Positions 42,122 through 51,129 of a stretch of DNA of 64,000 nucleotides are shown here, one piece after another. The DNA comes from Stenotrophomonas rhizophila. Its GTDB lineage: Bacteria > Pseudomonadota > Gammaproteobacteria > Xanthomonadales > Xanthomonadaceae. A program made the translations under genes and the position numbers. The notes beneath the pieces are model-generated. The model was not told the origin of the DNA. It was given only the letters and a program-made list of their open reading frames with translations, and did not search any database. Where the stretch lies: assembly GCF_000661955.1 (NCBI RefSeq), contig NZ_CP007597.1:3979728-4043727 (forward strand), read 5' to 3'. The first letter of the stretch is position 1. Each line of letters begins with the position of its first letter.

Positions 42122-44395
42122 GTGACCATCGATCTTAAGAGCAATACCGGGCTGGCCGATGCCTGCCATGCCGCGCTTGAGCAGCACCGCAAGTGGCATC
42201 ACCTGGATGGCTGGATCTCGCGGCTCTCCACGTGGCTGGCGCGGGTTGAGGCCGCCGACCACGATACGTTCGTGAGCGCAGCGTTCCAGCGGGAGCTGTG
42301 GGAAGAACGCACGATCGCGGCCACCGGCCAGGGCCACATCGACGTATCGGCCGTGATCGCCAGCAACGCCATTGCCGAGATGCTCTGGGACCTCAAGCAG
42401 GCCGAGCTCCCCGCCACCGAGGATGAGCGCATCGCCTGGTTTGGCGCCGCATGGGAGCGCCTTGACGACAGCGTGCTTGCACTGGTTCCCAAACGCCCCC
42501 GGCTGAAGATGTATCGCGTGTTCGCCTCCCTGTGGCCGGCGCACTTCACCACGGTGGCGCATTACCAGAAGCTGCGGGCGCTAGGCAAGGCGATGGGGCT
42601 GAGCACGGGTCTGGATCACCGCACCGAGCTTCACCAGCGCGTGTTGCAGCGCTTTGATGAAGCGGGCGTGGCGACCACCAGCCGCGAAGAGCGCATGACC
42701 CTGGCGTGGGCGGTATTCGTGCATTTTGTGCAGGAGAAAAGCGACGCCGCCACCGAGGTGCCCGGCGAATCGCCCAGCGAGTTGAAGCTCAACCCTCTTC
42801 CAGCCGAGCGCCGGCGGCGCGGCATGCTGGCCATCAACGGCTCGGTGCCCAGCGTGGTGGCCATGCTGGCTTTCGCAAAAGATGGCTGCAAGCGCGCCGA
42901 CTTCCTGGAGCACATCCGCTCGGTTAACCCAAAGCTGGCAACCAACTCCCTGGGCACCAACCTCAACGCGCTCATCGCCGAGTGGGGCGCGCTTCGCTCC
43001 ACGGGCGACGACCTGTATCTCACCCCCCGGGGCGAGGCATTGCTGGAATCTGGTGAGGCCGAAGACGTATCGGACTGGCTGCTTACCCAGATTCTCGGTT
43101 TTGACAACCTGCTGCACGCGCTCGACCAAGCGCCGTTGCCGCAGAAACAGGCCATCAGCCGGCTGCAGCGGGTCAACCCGGGCTGGACCAGCAATTTCGC
43201 TCCTACCGTGCTGATCAACTGGATCAAAGGCATGGAGCTGGCAGAGTTGGATGCAGCCAAAGTGCTGCACCTTACGCCGCGGGGCCGGGAGTGGGCCTCG
43301 CGTATCCATTGGAAGCCCGGCGAGCTACCCGCACGGGCCAAGGAAGCGGCAGACACTGCCAGCACCTCGGTAGTGACCGAGGTGGATGACCTGTGGTCGC
43401 AGCTTCCGTCGGTGCAGGCCATCAAAGCCTCATTTGGCAAGGACCTGGCATTTGATCCGAGCCTGATTACCCAGCTGCACACCGGCGTGTGGAACCGGCG
43501 CCACCCGCGCCGTCATTTTGCCGTGCTCACTGGCCTGAGCGGTGCCGGCAAGACCCTGTTGGCCATGGGGTACGCCAAGGCGCTGTGGGCTCATGCCGAT
43601 GAGGAACCTGGCGACCAGAAGGGCTGGCATGTAGTGGCGGTTCAACCGGGCTGGCATGACCCGAGCAGCCTGCTGGGCTATGTGAACCCCATCGACACCG
43701 ATGTGTACATGCGCACTGGCTTTCTGGAGTTCCTGCTGCGCGCCAGCGCCGATCCCGACCGGCCCTACGTTGTGCTGCTGGATGAGATGAACCTGTCGCA
43801 CCCCGAGCAGTATCTGGCGCCGCTGCTGTCGGCGATGGAAACCGGCGATGACATCGAGCTCCACGCATTGGGCGATGAGGTGGGCGATGTACCCGGCCGC
43901 CTGCCCTACCCCGCCAACCTGGTCATCATCGGCACCGTGAACATGGATGAGACCACCCACGGCCTGAGCGACAAAGTGCTCGACCGCAGCACGGTCATCG
44001 AGTTCTGGGACATCCAAGTGGAACAGTATCCGGGTTGGACCACCACCACGTTGGCACCGGATGACCTGACCTTGGTAAAGACAGTGCTTGCCGAACTGAT
44101 GGCCCCCCTACGCGCGGTGCGGCTGCACTTTGGCTGGCGCACCATCGGGGATGTACTGGGCTATGTGGAGGCCGGTGTGGACGGTGGCGAGCTCACCGCC
44201 CGCCAAGCGTTGGATCTCTCTGTGTATGCCAAGGTACTGCCCAAACTGCGCGGCGAGGACACCCGGCGGCTGCGTGAGGCATTCGCGGCGGTAAGCACCG
44301 TTCTTGCCGCGCACCAGTTGGACACATCGGCCACCAAGGTGAAGGAGCTCACCGTGGACCTGCACGAGCAGGGTAGCGCGCGGTTCTGGCGCTGA
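42122..44395 (+). CDS. McrB-like AAA+ NTPase
   Basis: The 757-residue product starts at GTG 42122 after AAAGGGA. About 450 N-terminal residues form a helical and winged-helix region of unclear type. The AAA+ domain has Walker A GLSGAGKT near 470, Walker B VVLLDEMNLSHPEQY near 550 and GTVNMDETTHG near 604, the sensor form typical of the McrB clade. The next gene, four bases on, encodes a DUF2357 nuclease, so the pair should work like McrBC: the NTPase ring moves DNA and the partner cuts. The target modification is unknown. Confidence 0.87.
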   Translation: MTIDLKSNTGLADACHAALEQHRKWHHLDGWISRLSTWLARVEAADHDTFVSAAFQRELWEERTIAATGQGHIDVSAVIASNAIAEMLWDLKQAELPATEDERIAWFGAAWERLDDSVLALVPKRPRLKMYRVFASLWPAHFTTVAHYQKLRALGKAMGLSTGLDHRTELHQRVLQRFDEAGVATTSREERMTLAWAVFVHFVQEKSDAATEVPGESPSELKLNPLPAERRRRGMLAINGSVPSVVAMLAFAKDGCKRADFLEHIRSVNPKLATNSLGTNLNALIAEWGALRSTGDDLYLTPRGEALLESGEAEDVSDWLLTQILGFDNLLHALDQAPLPQKQAISRLQRVNPGWTSNFAPTVLINWIKGMELAELDAAKVLHLTPRGREWASRIHWKPGELPARAKEAADTASTSVVTEVDDLWSQLPSVQAIKASFGKDLAFDPSLITQLHTGVWNRRHPRRHFAVLTGLSGAGKTLLAMGYAKALWAHADEEPGDQKGWHVVAVQPGWHDPSSLLGYVNPIDTDVYMRTGFLEFLLRASADPDRPYVVLLDEMNLSHPEQYLAPLLSAMETGDDIELHALGDEVGDVPGRLPYPANLVIIGTVNMDETTHGLSDKVLDRSTVIEFWDIQVEQYPGWTTTTLAPDDLTLVKTVLAELMAPLRAVRLHFGWRTIGDVLGYVEAGVDGGELTARQALDLSVYAKVLPKLRGEDTRRLREAFAAVSTVLAAHQLDTSATKVKELTVDLHEQGSARFWR

Positions 44396-44399
44396 GCCG

Positions 44400-45962
44400 A
44401 TGATCGTTCTTATCTGCCATGACCAGGCGCGTACCCGCTTTGAGGTGTCCCCGGGCGATTGCTGCAGTGGCTTCCGAGAAACGGGCGTCTACGAGTTCCA
44501 GGTGCTGCCGGACGGCGCCACTTTGTACATCGACGAAGCCGCGGTGGAGCCGGTATCCACCGCGGCGGGGCCTGTGCTGCGCTGGCAGGCGGGCTTCTAT
44601 GCCGGTGAGGTATCGGCCGAGGTGGTGGACAGCCTCGGCCGGCCGTTGGCGAGCTATCGTCTGGATGTGGCACCGGATGCGCGCAAGATGGGCGCTGCGC
44701 TCTACCAGCAGATGATGGCGCAGATCCAGGCGTTCGACCCCGCCCTGCTGTTGGGCTCGGAAGCCGCGCAGGGCAACATCGGCGTTGTCGGCGATGTGAC
44801 CACGTTGTTTCTTCAGTACGCCCGGCTGCGCCGGCACTCGGAAGGGCTGATCAAAGCGCTGCAGCAGGTGGCCGCGCGCCCCCTGACCCGGCTGCAACAC
44901 GAGCGCAGGCAGGTTCCCTTCCAGCGGGTGAGGCGAATTGACACTACCTCGGCCCGGCGACTGATGGCACGGGCCGAAACGGCGGGGCTGCTGCGCAGGC
45001 AGCCTTCCGCCGCAGGCAGTACGCCCTTGTTGGAGGTCGTTCAATCGGCTGAGAACCTGGATAACCCAGCCAACCGCGCATTGGCGGCAACGCTGTCACA
45101 GGTACGGTTACGCTGCGCACACGTGGCCAGCGGCCTGGCGAAGTTGGCCGCCGTGGACAAAGAAGAAGGCGCACGCACGCCGCTGGCCTGCCGCATTGGC
45201 CGCAAGCTTGAGTATCTGGAGGCACAGGCAAGCCGCCTGCAGTCACTGGCAAAGCTATCCCCCTACGCAAACGTGAGCCGCCGCGAGGTGGGTGCGGCAG
45301 GGTTGACCGCGATCTCCGCGCATCCGGAGTACGCGCGCGCGTATCGCCTGGGGTGGGCAACGCTGCGGCCGGGCGTGGCCGGGCCGGATCGCGACGAGCA
45401 ACTGTGGCTCAGCCCCACCTGGGAGATCTACGAACGCTGGTGCTACGTGCGCATTCTGGACAGCCTGCGCACGCTGTTCCCGGGCCTGGCATGGGCACGC
45501 GGGACGCAAACTTCGGTGGACGTGATTCGCTACGTGGGAGCCGCCGGGCATACACGCGTGGAAGCCTCGCTGCAGCGAACGCTCGTGACCGCCGAGGGTG
45601 CATCCAAGGGGCTGCGGAGTATCTCGCTGCAGTTGAAGCCAGACATCCTGGTGACCACGGAGATCGCGGGCGCCCGGCGGATGCTGGTGCTGGATGCGAA
45701 GTACCGCACTGGCCGGCACAACATCCTGCAGGCCATGCGCTCGGCGCACCTCTACCAGGATGCGCTGCGATGGGACGGCCAGCGCCCGGACTGCTCCCTG
45801 CTTCTGGTGCCTGCGGGGGGTGACGCGCCCTGGCTGGAGGTACCTGCCTTTCATGCGGAGAACCGCACCGGCGTGCACGTGTTGGCGCTTGATCAACCTG
45901 CAGCGGCGTTGGATGACATGCTGCGGCGGTGGCTGCACCCGGCGCAGCCCGCCGCCTGTTGA
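44400..45962 (+). CDS. DUF2357 / PD-(D/E)XK nuclease, McrC-like partner
   Basis: The 520-residue product has an N-terminal beta domain (about 1-110), a helical DUF2357 region (about 130-330) and a C-terminal nuclease fold. There LKPDILVTTEI near 412 and RMLVLDAKYRTG near 430 give the PD and D-x-K residues. DUF2357 proteins accompany McrB-type ATPases as the cutting subunit. It is tightly linked to the AAA gene. The ribosome site overlaps the end of that gene, suggesting coupling. Confidence 0.85.
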   Translation: MIVLICHDQARTRFEVSPGDCCSGFRETGVYEFQVLPDGATLYIDEAAVEPVSTAAGPVLRWQAGFYAGEVSAEVVDSLGRPLASYRLDVAPDARKMGAALYQQMMAQIQAFDPALLLGSEAAQGNIGVVGDVTTLFLQYARLRRHSEGLIKALQQVAARPLTRLQHERRQVPFQRVRRIDTTSARRLMARAETAGLLRRQPSAAGSTPLLEVVQSAENLDNPANRALAATLSQVRLRCAHVASGLAKLAAVDKEEGARTPLACRIGRKLEYLEAQASRLQSLAKLSPYANVSRREVGAAGLTAISAHPEYARAYRLGWATLRPGVAGPDRDEQLWLSPTWEIYERWCYVRILDSLRTLFPGLAWARGTQTSVDVIRYVGAAGHTRVEASLQRTLVTAEGASKGLRSISLQLKPDILVTTEIAGARRMLVLDAKYRTGRHNILQAMRSAHLYQDALRWDGQRPDCSLLLVPAGGDAPWLEVPAFHAENRTGVHVLALDQPAAALDDMLRRWLHPAQPAAC

Positions 45963-46041
45963 CCGGTGGGCTGTCCTTTCCTCAACCCGCGCCCTCCTGC
46001 CGTGTCAGCTTGACTAGCCGCTCCCCACTCCTTTACTGGGA

Positions 46042-46164
46042 TCAGGCCCCACGCCAGGCAACAGACCTCGAACGAGGCGCGCCAGATGGGCCGGCACAGT
46101 TCCGGGCGTGGCGGAAGGCATCGACCACTTCTGACAAGGCGAGGCGCCCGGTGGGCGGGGTCAT
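46042..46164 (-). CDS. Possible 40-residue ORF
   Basis: The frame starts MTPPTGRLALSEVVDAFRHA with GGAG eight bases before the ATG, and is arginine-rich at its end. It may be a small gene or the remnant of a larger one. No family is recognised. Confidence 0.35.
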   Translation of the reverse strand: MTPPTGRLALSEVVDAFRHARNCAGPSGAPRSRSVAWRGA

Positions 46165-46280
46165 GGCTTGGTCTCCAGTGGGTGTCGCGCCGCAACAATG
46201 CGAGACATTGGCGGATGCTCGGCTGAAAGTGGTTGGCGAGTGGTGACGTTGCGCATGGTGTCCGCCCCAGACGGCAGTGG

Positions 46281-46349
46281 CTTTCGCCTAGGCAGGCGAA
46301 AGGATGTCGGGAGGCTAGAAACCGAGCATGCGCCCGGCGGGCGCATTCC
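46281..46349. repeat. Structured repeat, copy 1
   Basis: A hairpin (CTTTCGCC, six-base loop, GGCGAAAG) is followed after three bases by GTCGGGAGGCTAGAAACCG and then CCGGCGGGCGCATT. The same arrangement recurs at 47334 with different hairpin bases but the same pairing. Confidence 0.7.
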
Positions 46350-46478
46350 CCCCTACGCGATGAATGCCTTAACGAGCATTGGTTTCCGACGTTGATCCCA
46401 CTGAATGGGGGGAGCTGGGCTTCCATCATTAGCGCTCACTTTTGATGAGAGCCTGGCTCTTCCCCACAGCAAGCCCCC

Positions 46479-46811
46479 TCACCCCACCCCAAACGGCGAA
46501 CACCGCCACCCAAGCTGCCGGGCCGCCATCGCCTCCAGATCCCGGTCGCCGCTTTCAAAGCACGGCGCCGGCTCCGGCTCACACGTGGCCACCCTCGCCC
46601 CCTCCAGGGCCACCGCGCCTGCCGGCCGCTCAACCGGGTCGAAGGCCCCGGCCTCTGCGTCGGCATCCACACACGATTGCTGCACCACATACTCCCGCAT
46701 CAACCGCTGGAGCACCTGTGCGGCGGGGCGGTGTTCGCGCGCCGCCGCGTGCTGAAAGCTGGCGCGCAGGCCAGCGGCCATTTCCAACTGCATGAAGACA
46801 CTCTTGCTCAT
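46479..46811 (-). CDS. Antitoxin-like protein with probable ribbon-helix-helix fold
   Basis: The 110-residue product begins MSKSVFMQLEMAAGLRASFQ, then AREHRPAAQVLQRLMREYV. This is the strand-helix-helix pattern of ribbon-helix-helix DNA-binding antitoxins. The second half is acidic and variable. GGGAGGAA is a strong ribosome site for ATG 46811. No toxin gene follows directly on this strand; the SymE-like gene lies 200 bases upstream on the same strand and could share control. Confidence 0.7.
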   Translation of the reverse strand: MSKSVFMQLEMAAGLRASFQHAAAREHRPAAQVLQRLMREYVVQQSCVDADAEAGAFDPVERPAGAVALEGARVATCEPEPAPCFESGDRDLEAMAARQLGWRCSPFGVG

Positions 46812-46985
46812 GCGTTCCTCCCACTGCTGGGTTATGAAACAGGTTGTACATCCACACTGCACCGGGCGTGCAGTGGCGTGCTGGCGTTTGCGCCCGCCAC
46901 AGCGCAGCGCTGCCGAACCGGGGCATGCGCTACGGCTGTCCGGCCAGGCCGCCCGCAAGGGCTGGCGGGCACTGGCCGTGCAGCG

Positions 46986-47004
46986 GCCCACCCGACGGGT
47001 GGGC
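46986..47004. terminator. Hairpin downstream of symE-like gene
   Basis: GCCCACCC and its exact complement flank a three-base loop nine bases beyond the symE-like stop. It could stop or stabilise that transcript. Confidence 0.5.
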
Positions 47005-47012
47005 GCGGGCGC

Positions 47013-47312
47013 TCAGCCGGTGCGGCGCTGCAACTTGCGGGGGATCTTCTTGACCACCGGCACGGGCCGCTCCACCACCGTAAGGGTGATGCTGCCGTGC
47101 GTGGCCTCCACCTTCAGGCGGGCGCCTACGTCGAAGCCGAGCTTGTCCAGCCAGCGGCCGCGCAGCTTGAGGTAGGGAACAATCTCGGTGGGACCGCATT
47201 CTTCGCGGTCCGGGTACGTCAGCGCGCCTACGCGGTAGCTGCGTGCGGGGCGGGCGTAGGGTTTGCGCTTGGGGCGCGCGTCATCGGGTTCGTCTTCCCA
47301 CGGCGTCAACAT
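47013..47312 (-). CDS. symE: SymE-like toxin
   Basis: The 99-residue product has a proline/arginine-rich head and the SymE core: IVPYLKLRGRWLDKLGFDVG and ARLKVEATHGSITLTVVE. SymE is an AbrB-fold protein that acts as an SOS-induced toxin in E. coli, held down by the antisense RNA SymR, and sits beside mcrBC. Here it lies between two McrBC-type systems. AGGAGGT seven bases before ATG 47312 is near perfect. The upstream leader contains a structured repeat (47334-47481) that may regulate it. Confidence 0.85.
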   Translation of the reverse strand: MLTPWEDEPDDARPKRKPYARPARSYRVGALTYPDREECGPTEIVPYLKLRGRWLDKLGFDVGARLKVEATHGSITLTVVERPVPVVKKIPRKLQRRTG

Positions 47313-47333
47313 GTTGGACCTCCTGCAGGGCGT

Positions 47334-47481
47334 GCCCTTGCCGGGATGGCAAGGGCGTCGGGAGGTTAGAAACCGTCTAGCTGCAACCGGCGGGCGTATT
47401 TCCACGAGGGTGTTGTATTAGCCACCCTCCCGACAAAGGGACGTCCAACATTTTGCAGCTAGAGGAGTTTCTACGCTCCGA
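47334..47481. ncRNA. Structured repeat, copy 2; candidate regulatory RNA upstream of symE
   Basis: A perfect nine-pair hairpin (GCCCTTGCC, GGGAT loop, GGCAAGGGC) is followed at once by GTCGGGAGGTTAGAAACCG and CCGGCGGGCGTATT, then CCTCCCGAC at 47426, able to pair with GTCGGGAGG. The 29 bases at 47358-47386 recur as an imperfect inverted copy at 47453-47481. It lies in the 5' leader of symE, where SymR-type antisense control would be expected. Its RNA nature and strand are inferred. Confidence 0.55.
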
Positions 47482-47645
47482 TGAACACCATGCGCGTTGG
47501 TGCGGAGGATGGGAAATTGCTTGTTCCTGTTGATCTGGCGCGGGTTGGTTGGCTGCGTCTACGGTGCGACGCAATCAGCCCAGAACAGTCGCAGCCTGTG
47601 GGAAGGTCTGCGCGCATCCTTCGCCCTCTTTCAGGAGGTGATCAG

Positions 47646-47852
47646 ATGACAAAGGTTGATGGGGAGTGGCTGCGGGAGTTTGATGACGCAATGATGGAGT
47701 TCTTTGCCATCGACCACTCGGACGCCGGAATGGATGAATTTCTGCTTGCGCGTTACATGGACCTTCCCGCGTGGGAGGCAGCGCTGGCGTTTGGGGAGGA
47801 CTACGACTTGGTTCGGATGGACTCGTTCTGGTCCCTACGACACCAGCCCTAG
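47646..47852 (+). CDS. Small acidic protein (68 residues)
   Basis: The frame from ATG 47646 follows AGGAGGTG, about the best possible ribosome site. It encodes MTKVDGEWLREFDDAMMEFF and further acidic, aromatic residues: 16 Asp/Glu against 5 Lys/Arg. No family is recognised. It sits between symE and the convergent mcrC. The strong charge would suit a DNA-mimic or binding regulator, but this is only a suggestion. Confidence 0.7.
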   Translation: MTKVDGEWLREFDDAMMEFFAIDHSDAGMDEFLLARYMDLPAWEAALAFGEDYDLVRMDSFWSLRHQP

Positions 47853-47879
47853 CAACTTGGCGCGGCTCAACTCGTAGGC

Positions 47880-49115
47880 TTACACGCTGATCCAAGTTCG
47901 GACCTCTTCAGCGAGCACGCCTTCGCTCAGCACAGGGTCTGTCCCAGATGACGCCACCCACGCAAACTTCCTCACCCGAATCTTGCCGATTGCGGCTGGC
48001 AAGGGTACCAATCCATCCTCCCTGTGCCTGAAGCCCACGATGAAGCCTCTCTCTGCCTCAAAGCCAGATGCGAATGCCACGATCTGATTGAAGCTCGCAC
48101 GGTCCCAGTCGCCACCGAAGTACTTGTACTTGACGTCCCCCACGATGCGACCTCCGTCCACAACGAGATCTGGATTGAGCGTGATCCCACCCTCCGTTAA
48201 CCGGAGCCCTCGCTTCCTCACATCAATCGGTGATAGCGCGTTTGCGAGGATGTTGCGCAATCCACTTTCCACTATGCCTGGCGTTGGGATCAGGAAGCAG
48301 GTCCCCGCGACATTGCCCGCTTCCATGGATGCTCCTCGCGACGCCAGAACTAGCCTCGCAAGCGGCAGTACCCGTGAGTAGCGCGCATGCAGACGTGTCG
48401 CTTGGAATCGCCAGTCGGATTCACGTAGGACACCCACAGGACCCATCGCCAGTACGAGACGGCGCGCGTGCCGCCTCTGGGACAAGTCGATAGCCGGGTC
48501 CGCAGCCACGGCTGCACAGCTCGCCTTCATCAGACGATTGATCGCCGCGTCTTCGTCTAGCTCTGAATAGGTGCAATGAACCACGACTCGACCAGAGAGG
48601 TTTGCCAGCACCGTGGGTACAGGCTGTACGGAGCCTCTCACCTCAGAAAGGCCATCCTCGTACTCGCTGTAGTCCCTATGCAGTCCAAGCCGTAGCACTC
48701 GCTCGGCTTCCGTCAGCAGCCAGCTACAGACCAGTTCACGCAACTCTTGCGAGCTGCCGACGCGAGTTGGCGAATCATCCACTCTCGGCGCCACCTCAGA
48801 CCTCCCCATTAGGTGGCAGAAGTGGCTCAGCGGGATCTTGGGCACAACCTGGAGCTGTAGGTCGCCCAAACGAACTACGCCCACTACGTTCCTAAATTTC
48901 AGTAGGTGCGTGCCATTAGGCCGATACCCGACGCTAACCACTGATGCTTGTTCATCCGGGTTACCGATACCGTCGGTATTCGTTTTAGCCTTTGAGCCCC
49001 ACCAGTTTAGGCGGCCGGCCATCCGACGACCAATTTCCTCTAACGCGTGAACCTGCTGATCTGATAAGCGAACAGAGCATTCTCGATTTTCCTCGAGAAC
49101 CACTTCAGTCAGCAT
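47880..49115 (-). CDS. mcrC: McrC nuclease subunit
   Basis: The 411-residue product has an N-terminal region (GIGNPDEQASVVSVGYRPNG), a helical middle and a C-terminal PD-(D/E)XK nuclease motif: LNPDLVVDGGRIVGDVKYKY near 315-332. McrC supplies the cleavage activity of type IV restriction complexes. Its start overlaps the end of mcrB by 11 bases, the usual coupling. GC is lower than the core genome, consistent with transfer. Confidence 0.88.
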   Translation of the reverse strand: MLTEVVLEENRECSVRLSDQQVHALEEIGRRMAGRLNWWGSKAKTNTDGIGNPDEQASVVSVGYRPNGTHLLKFRNVVGVVRLGDLQLQVVPKIPLSHFCHLMGRSEVAPRVDDSPTRVGSSQELRELVCSWLLTEAERVLRLGLHRDYSEYEDGLSEVRGSVQPVPTVLANLSGRVVVHCTYSELDEDAAINRLMKASCAAVAADPAIDLSQRRHARRLVLAMGPVGVLRESDWRFQATRLHARYSRVLPLARLVLASRGASMEAGNVAGTCFLIPTPGIVESGLRNILANALSPIDVRKRGLRLTEGGITLNPDLVVDGGRIVGDVKYKYFGGDWDRASFNQIVAFASGFEAERGFIVGFRHREDGLVPLPAAIGKIRVRKFAWVASSGTDPVLSEGVLAEEVRTWISV

Positions 49116-51129
49116 AGTCAGGCCACAACTGGTTGACGCTCAGGGAACCCATGCCATCCGGCTGATCGTAGTAGTACTCCTCAATGAGGGGCAGCAGCTT
49201 TCGCATCCAGACTTCCCTTAGAACTTTTGGGGACATGTCATTGCGCATGAAGAAGGAATGGCCGATGGTGTGGTGTCGGTCCAGATCCCTTGTGAGATGC
49301 CCATTGAGCTTGGACAGCCCCTCTATCACGGCTGCTGAGGGTAGAGCTATGGAGCTGAAGTAGCGCTCCAGCACTTCCGCATCCGGTGCGAGCTCGAAAA
49401 CCTCGAAACGGCGCCGCATCGCCGCATCTATGGAGCGAATGCTGCGATCGGCGGTGTTCATCGTTGCGATGAACATCAGGTTCGAAGGCAGCTTGAACTC
49501 CTTGGAGAGCTGGAGACTAATTGCCTGATCCCGATACTCAAGAAGATACAGAAGCTCGCCCATCACCCGAGGGAGATTTGCCCGATTTGCCTCATCCATG
49601 ATGATGACGTAGGGATGGTCTGGATCGTTGAGATGTCCCGCCTGGCGCATATCACGCACTACCTGCAGCACTACACCAGCTGTCACATCGAACGAAACGC
49701 CTGAAGGACCTGCTACTGGTCGCAACCCTTCGATGAATGCCTCGTACGTGTAGCTGGGATGGAACTGCACCAGTCGCACTGCACCCTTACGACCGTTGGT
49801 TAGGTAGGTTGCAAGCTTCTGGGCCACCCAGGTTTTACTGGTGCCGGGTGGGCCCGCCAGAATCAGCTGTGGCTGACTCCCGCGCAGACAATCGATCATG
49901 CTGCCGAGTGCTTCTTCGGTGAGGAGCGTCTCAGCCGCCAACCATGACATGTCCAGATCCGGTTCGGGCTCGGCTGAAATGGGCGATCCGTCCGCGCCAG
50001 CGGCATCTTGGCCGTCATCGCCGCCGGGGTATGAGTCTTCGAGTCTCTCGTACACGTAGCCGAATGCATTTTGATTCACCACGCTGAGAGATGTGGAGAA
50101 CCCGTCTACCAGTTCCAATTCCTCCACGGGAAAGGGGTCAATGAACTCGATAGCCTCGACTTTGAACCACGTCTTGTAAGCGCCGTTGGCGCTATCGTTG
50201 AATCGACTTCCTTCGTCGTGGGTCCCCGGTAGCGCGGGCCATGGATTGGCCATTCCATCCGCAGACGGCGCGCAGCGGAGCGCGCCCACGCGCGCCTTGG
50301 CGACGATCTGCCGCCTGCCGCCATTGATGTAAAGCGTGAAACCTCTGGAGAGCTCGTCACGAACGCCCTCTCGGAGCCTGAATGTCCAGCCGCTCGCCCA
50401 TCCACCATTGCTGTCTATGCTCTCTCGTACAGAGCTAAAGTCCCGAGAGATTGTCCCCCATGTCCCCACGAGGGCAACGCGTCGTTCCAGCCCTGGCGCC
50501 ACCCGGCCTTTGTGAGCATCGACGACTGCGCCGTAAGCCCGCAGAGCAGCGTGGAGATCGGCGATCAGCGATTCATCGGAGGGGAGTTCATCCACGCCGT
50601 AGTACTTGGACGCGATCGTGGACGCCTCATACATACGGGCCTTGCTGCCCTTGGAACGGAGATCTATGCCCGCGGAGAAGTCGAAGCCCGCTCCAGCAAG
50701 GCCGGGAATGAGAGCCCTCACCCCATCTGCGCGGTCATTGAGCTTCCTAACGGCCTCCTTGCGATGAAGTGACTCGAGCTCGGTGACTCCTTGGGCGAGA
50801 GTGAGGTAGACCCCGTCCCCTGCCTCGCTGAAGAGGTAGACCACATAGACGCCACGTTGAGTGGTGGTGGTCTCTCGTCGATCCAGGATAGATAGCCAAG
50901 GGATTGTTGCCCAGTTGCCCTTGCCGTAGCTCGCCACCACTTTTAGATGCTGGTTGCCGGCAATAGTCGGAATGCGCTCAACTGCCTCTCTTAGCTCCCG
51001 AAAGACTTCTGAGACTTCATTCTCCCCGCCAAAGCTGACTTCAGATCGCGCTTGCTGGTACGTGCGCAGGATCGTGCCAAGCATGCCCCTTAGGTCCTGG
51101 GCTTTTTGGCCTGGCAATTGATCTGTCAT
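49105..51129 (-). CDS. mcrB: McrB NTPase subunit with N-terminal DUF3578 (MrcB) domain
   Basis: The 674-residue product begins with a DUF3578/MrcB-N domain (about 10-190: LKVVASYGKGNWATIPWLSI, VYVVYLFSEAGDGVYLTL) that recognises modified DNA. A middle region is followed by the AAA+ GTPase: GPPGTSKTW near 426 (Ser in place of the usual Gly before Lys), VIIMDEANRANLPRVMGELL near 505 and MNTADRSIRSIDAAMRRRFE near 557. It should form hexamers that drive McrC. AGGAGC precedes ATG 51129. Confidence 0.9.
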   Translation of the reverse strand: MTDQLPGQKAQDLRGMLGTILRTYQQARSEVSFGGENEVSEVFRELREAVERIPTIAGNQHLKVVASYGKGNWATIPWLSILDRRETTTTQRGVYVVYLFSEAGDGVYLTLAQGVTELESLHRKEAVRKLNDRADGVRALIPGLAGAGFDFSAGIDLRSKGSKARMYEASTIASKYYGVDELPSDESLIADLHAALRAYGAVVDAHKGRVAPGLERRVALVGTWGTISRDFSSVRESIDSNGGWASGWTFRLREGVRDELSRGFTLYINGGRRQIVAKARVGALRCAPSADGMANPWPALPGTHDEGSRFNDSANGAYKTWFKVEAIEFIDPFPVEELELVDGFSTSLSVVNQNAFGYVYERLEDSYPGGDDGQDAAGADGSPISAEPEPDLDMSWLAAETLLTEEALGSMIDCLRGSQPQLILAGPPGTSKTWVAQKLATYLTNGRKGAVRLVQFHPSYTYEAFIEGLRPVAGPSGVSFDVTAGVVLQVVRDMRQAGHLNDPDHPYVIIMDEANRANLPRVMGELLYLLEYRDQAISLQLSKEFKLPSNLMFIATMNTADRSIRSIDAAMRRRFEVFELAPDAEVLERYFSSIALPSAAVIEGLSKLNGHLTRDLDRHHTIGHSFFMRNDMSPKVLREVWMRKLLPLIEEYYYDQPDGMGSLSVNQLWPDYAD

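Larger units (their letters stand above)
45963..46478. other. Intergenic region between McrBC-like system 1 and the RHH gene
   Basis: About 515 bases. It holds a possible 40-residue frame (46042-46164, minus) and the first copy of a structured repeat (46281-46349). Nothing else was recognised. Confidence 0.5.

Noticed and set aside
47334..47481. Naming the structured repeat as a known RNA family such as SymR or ptaRNA1
   Set aside because: The position fits an antisense control RNA, but I cannot confirm any family match from sequence alone.
46281..47481. Integron attC sites
   Set aside because: The conserved GTCGGGAGG and TAGAAACC boxes do not match the GTTRRRY-type core of attC, and no integrase is seen.
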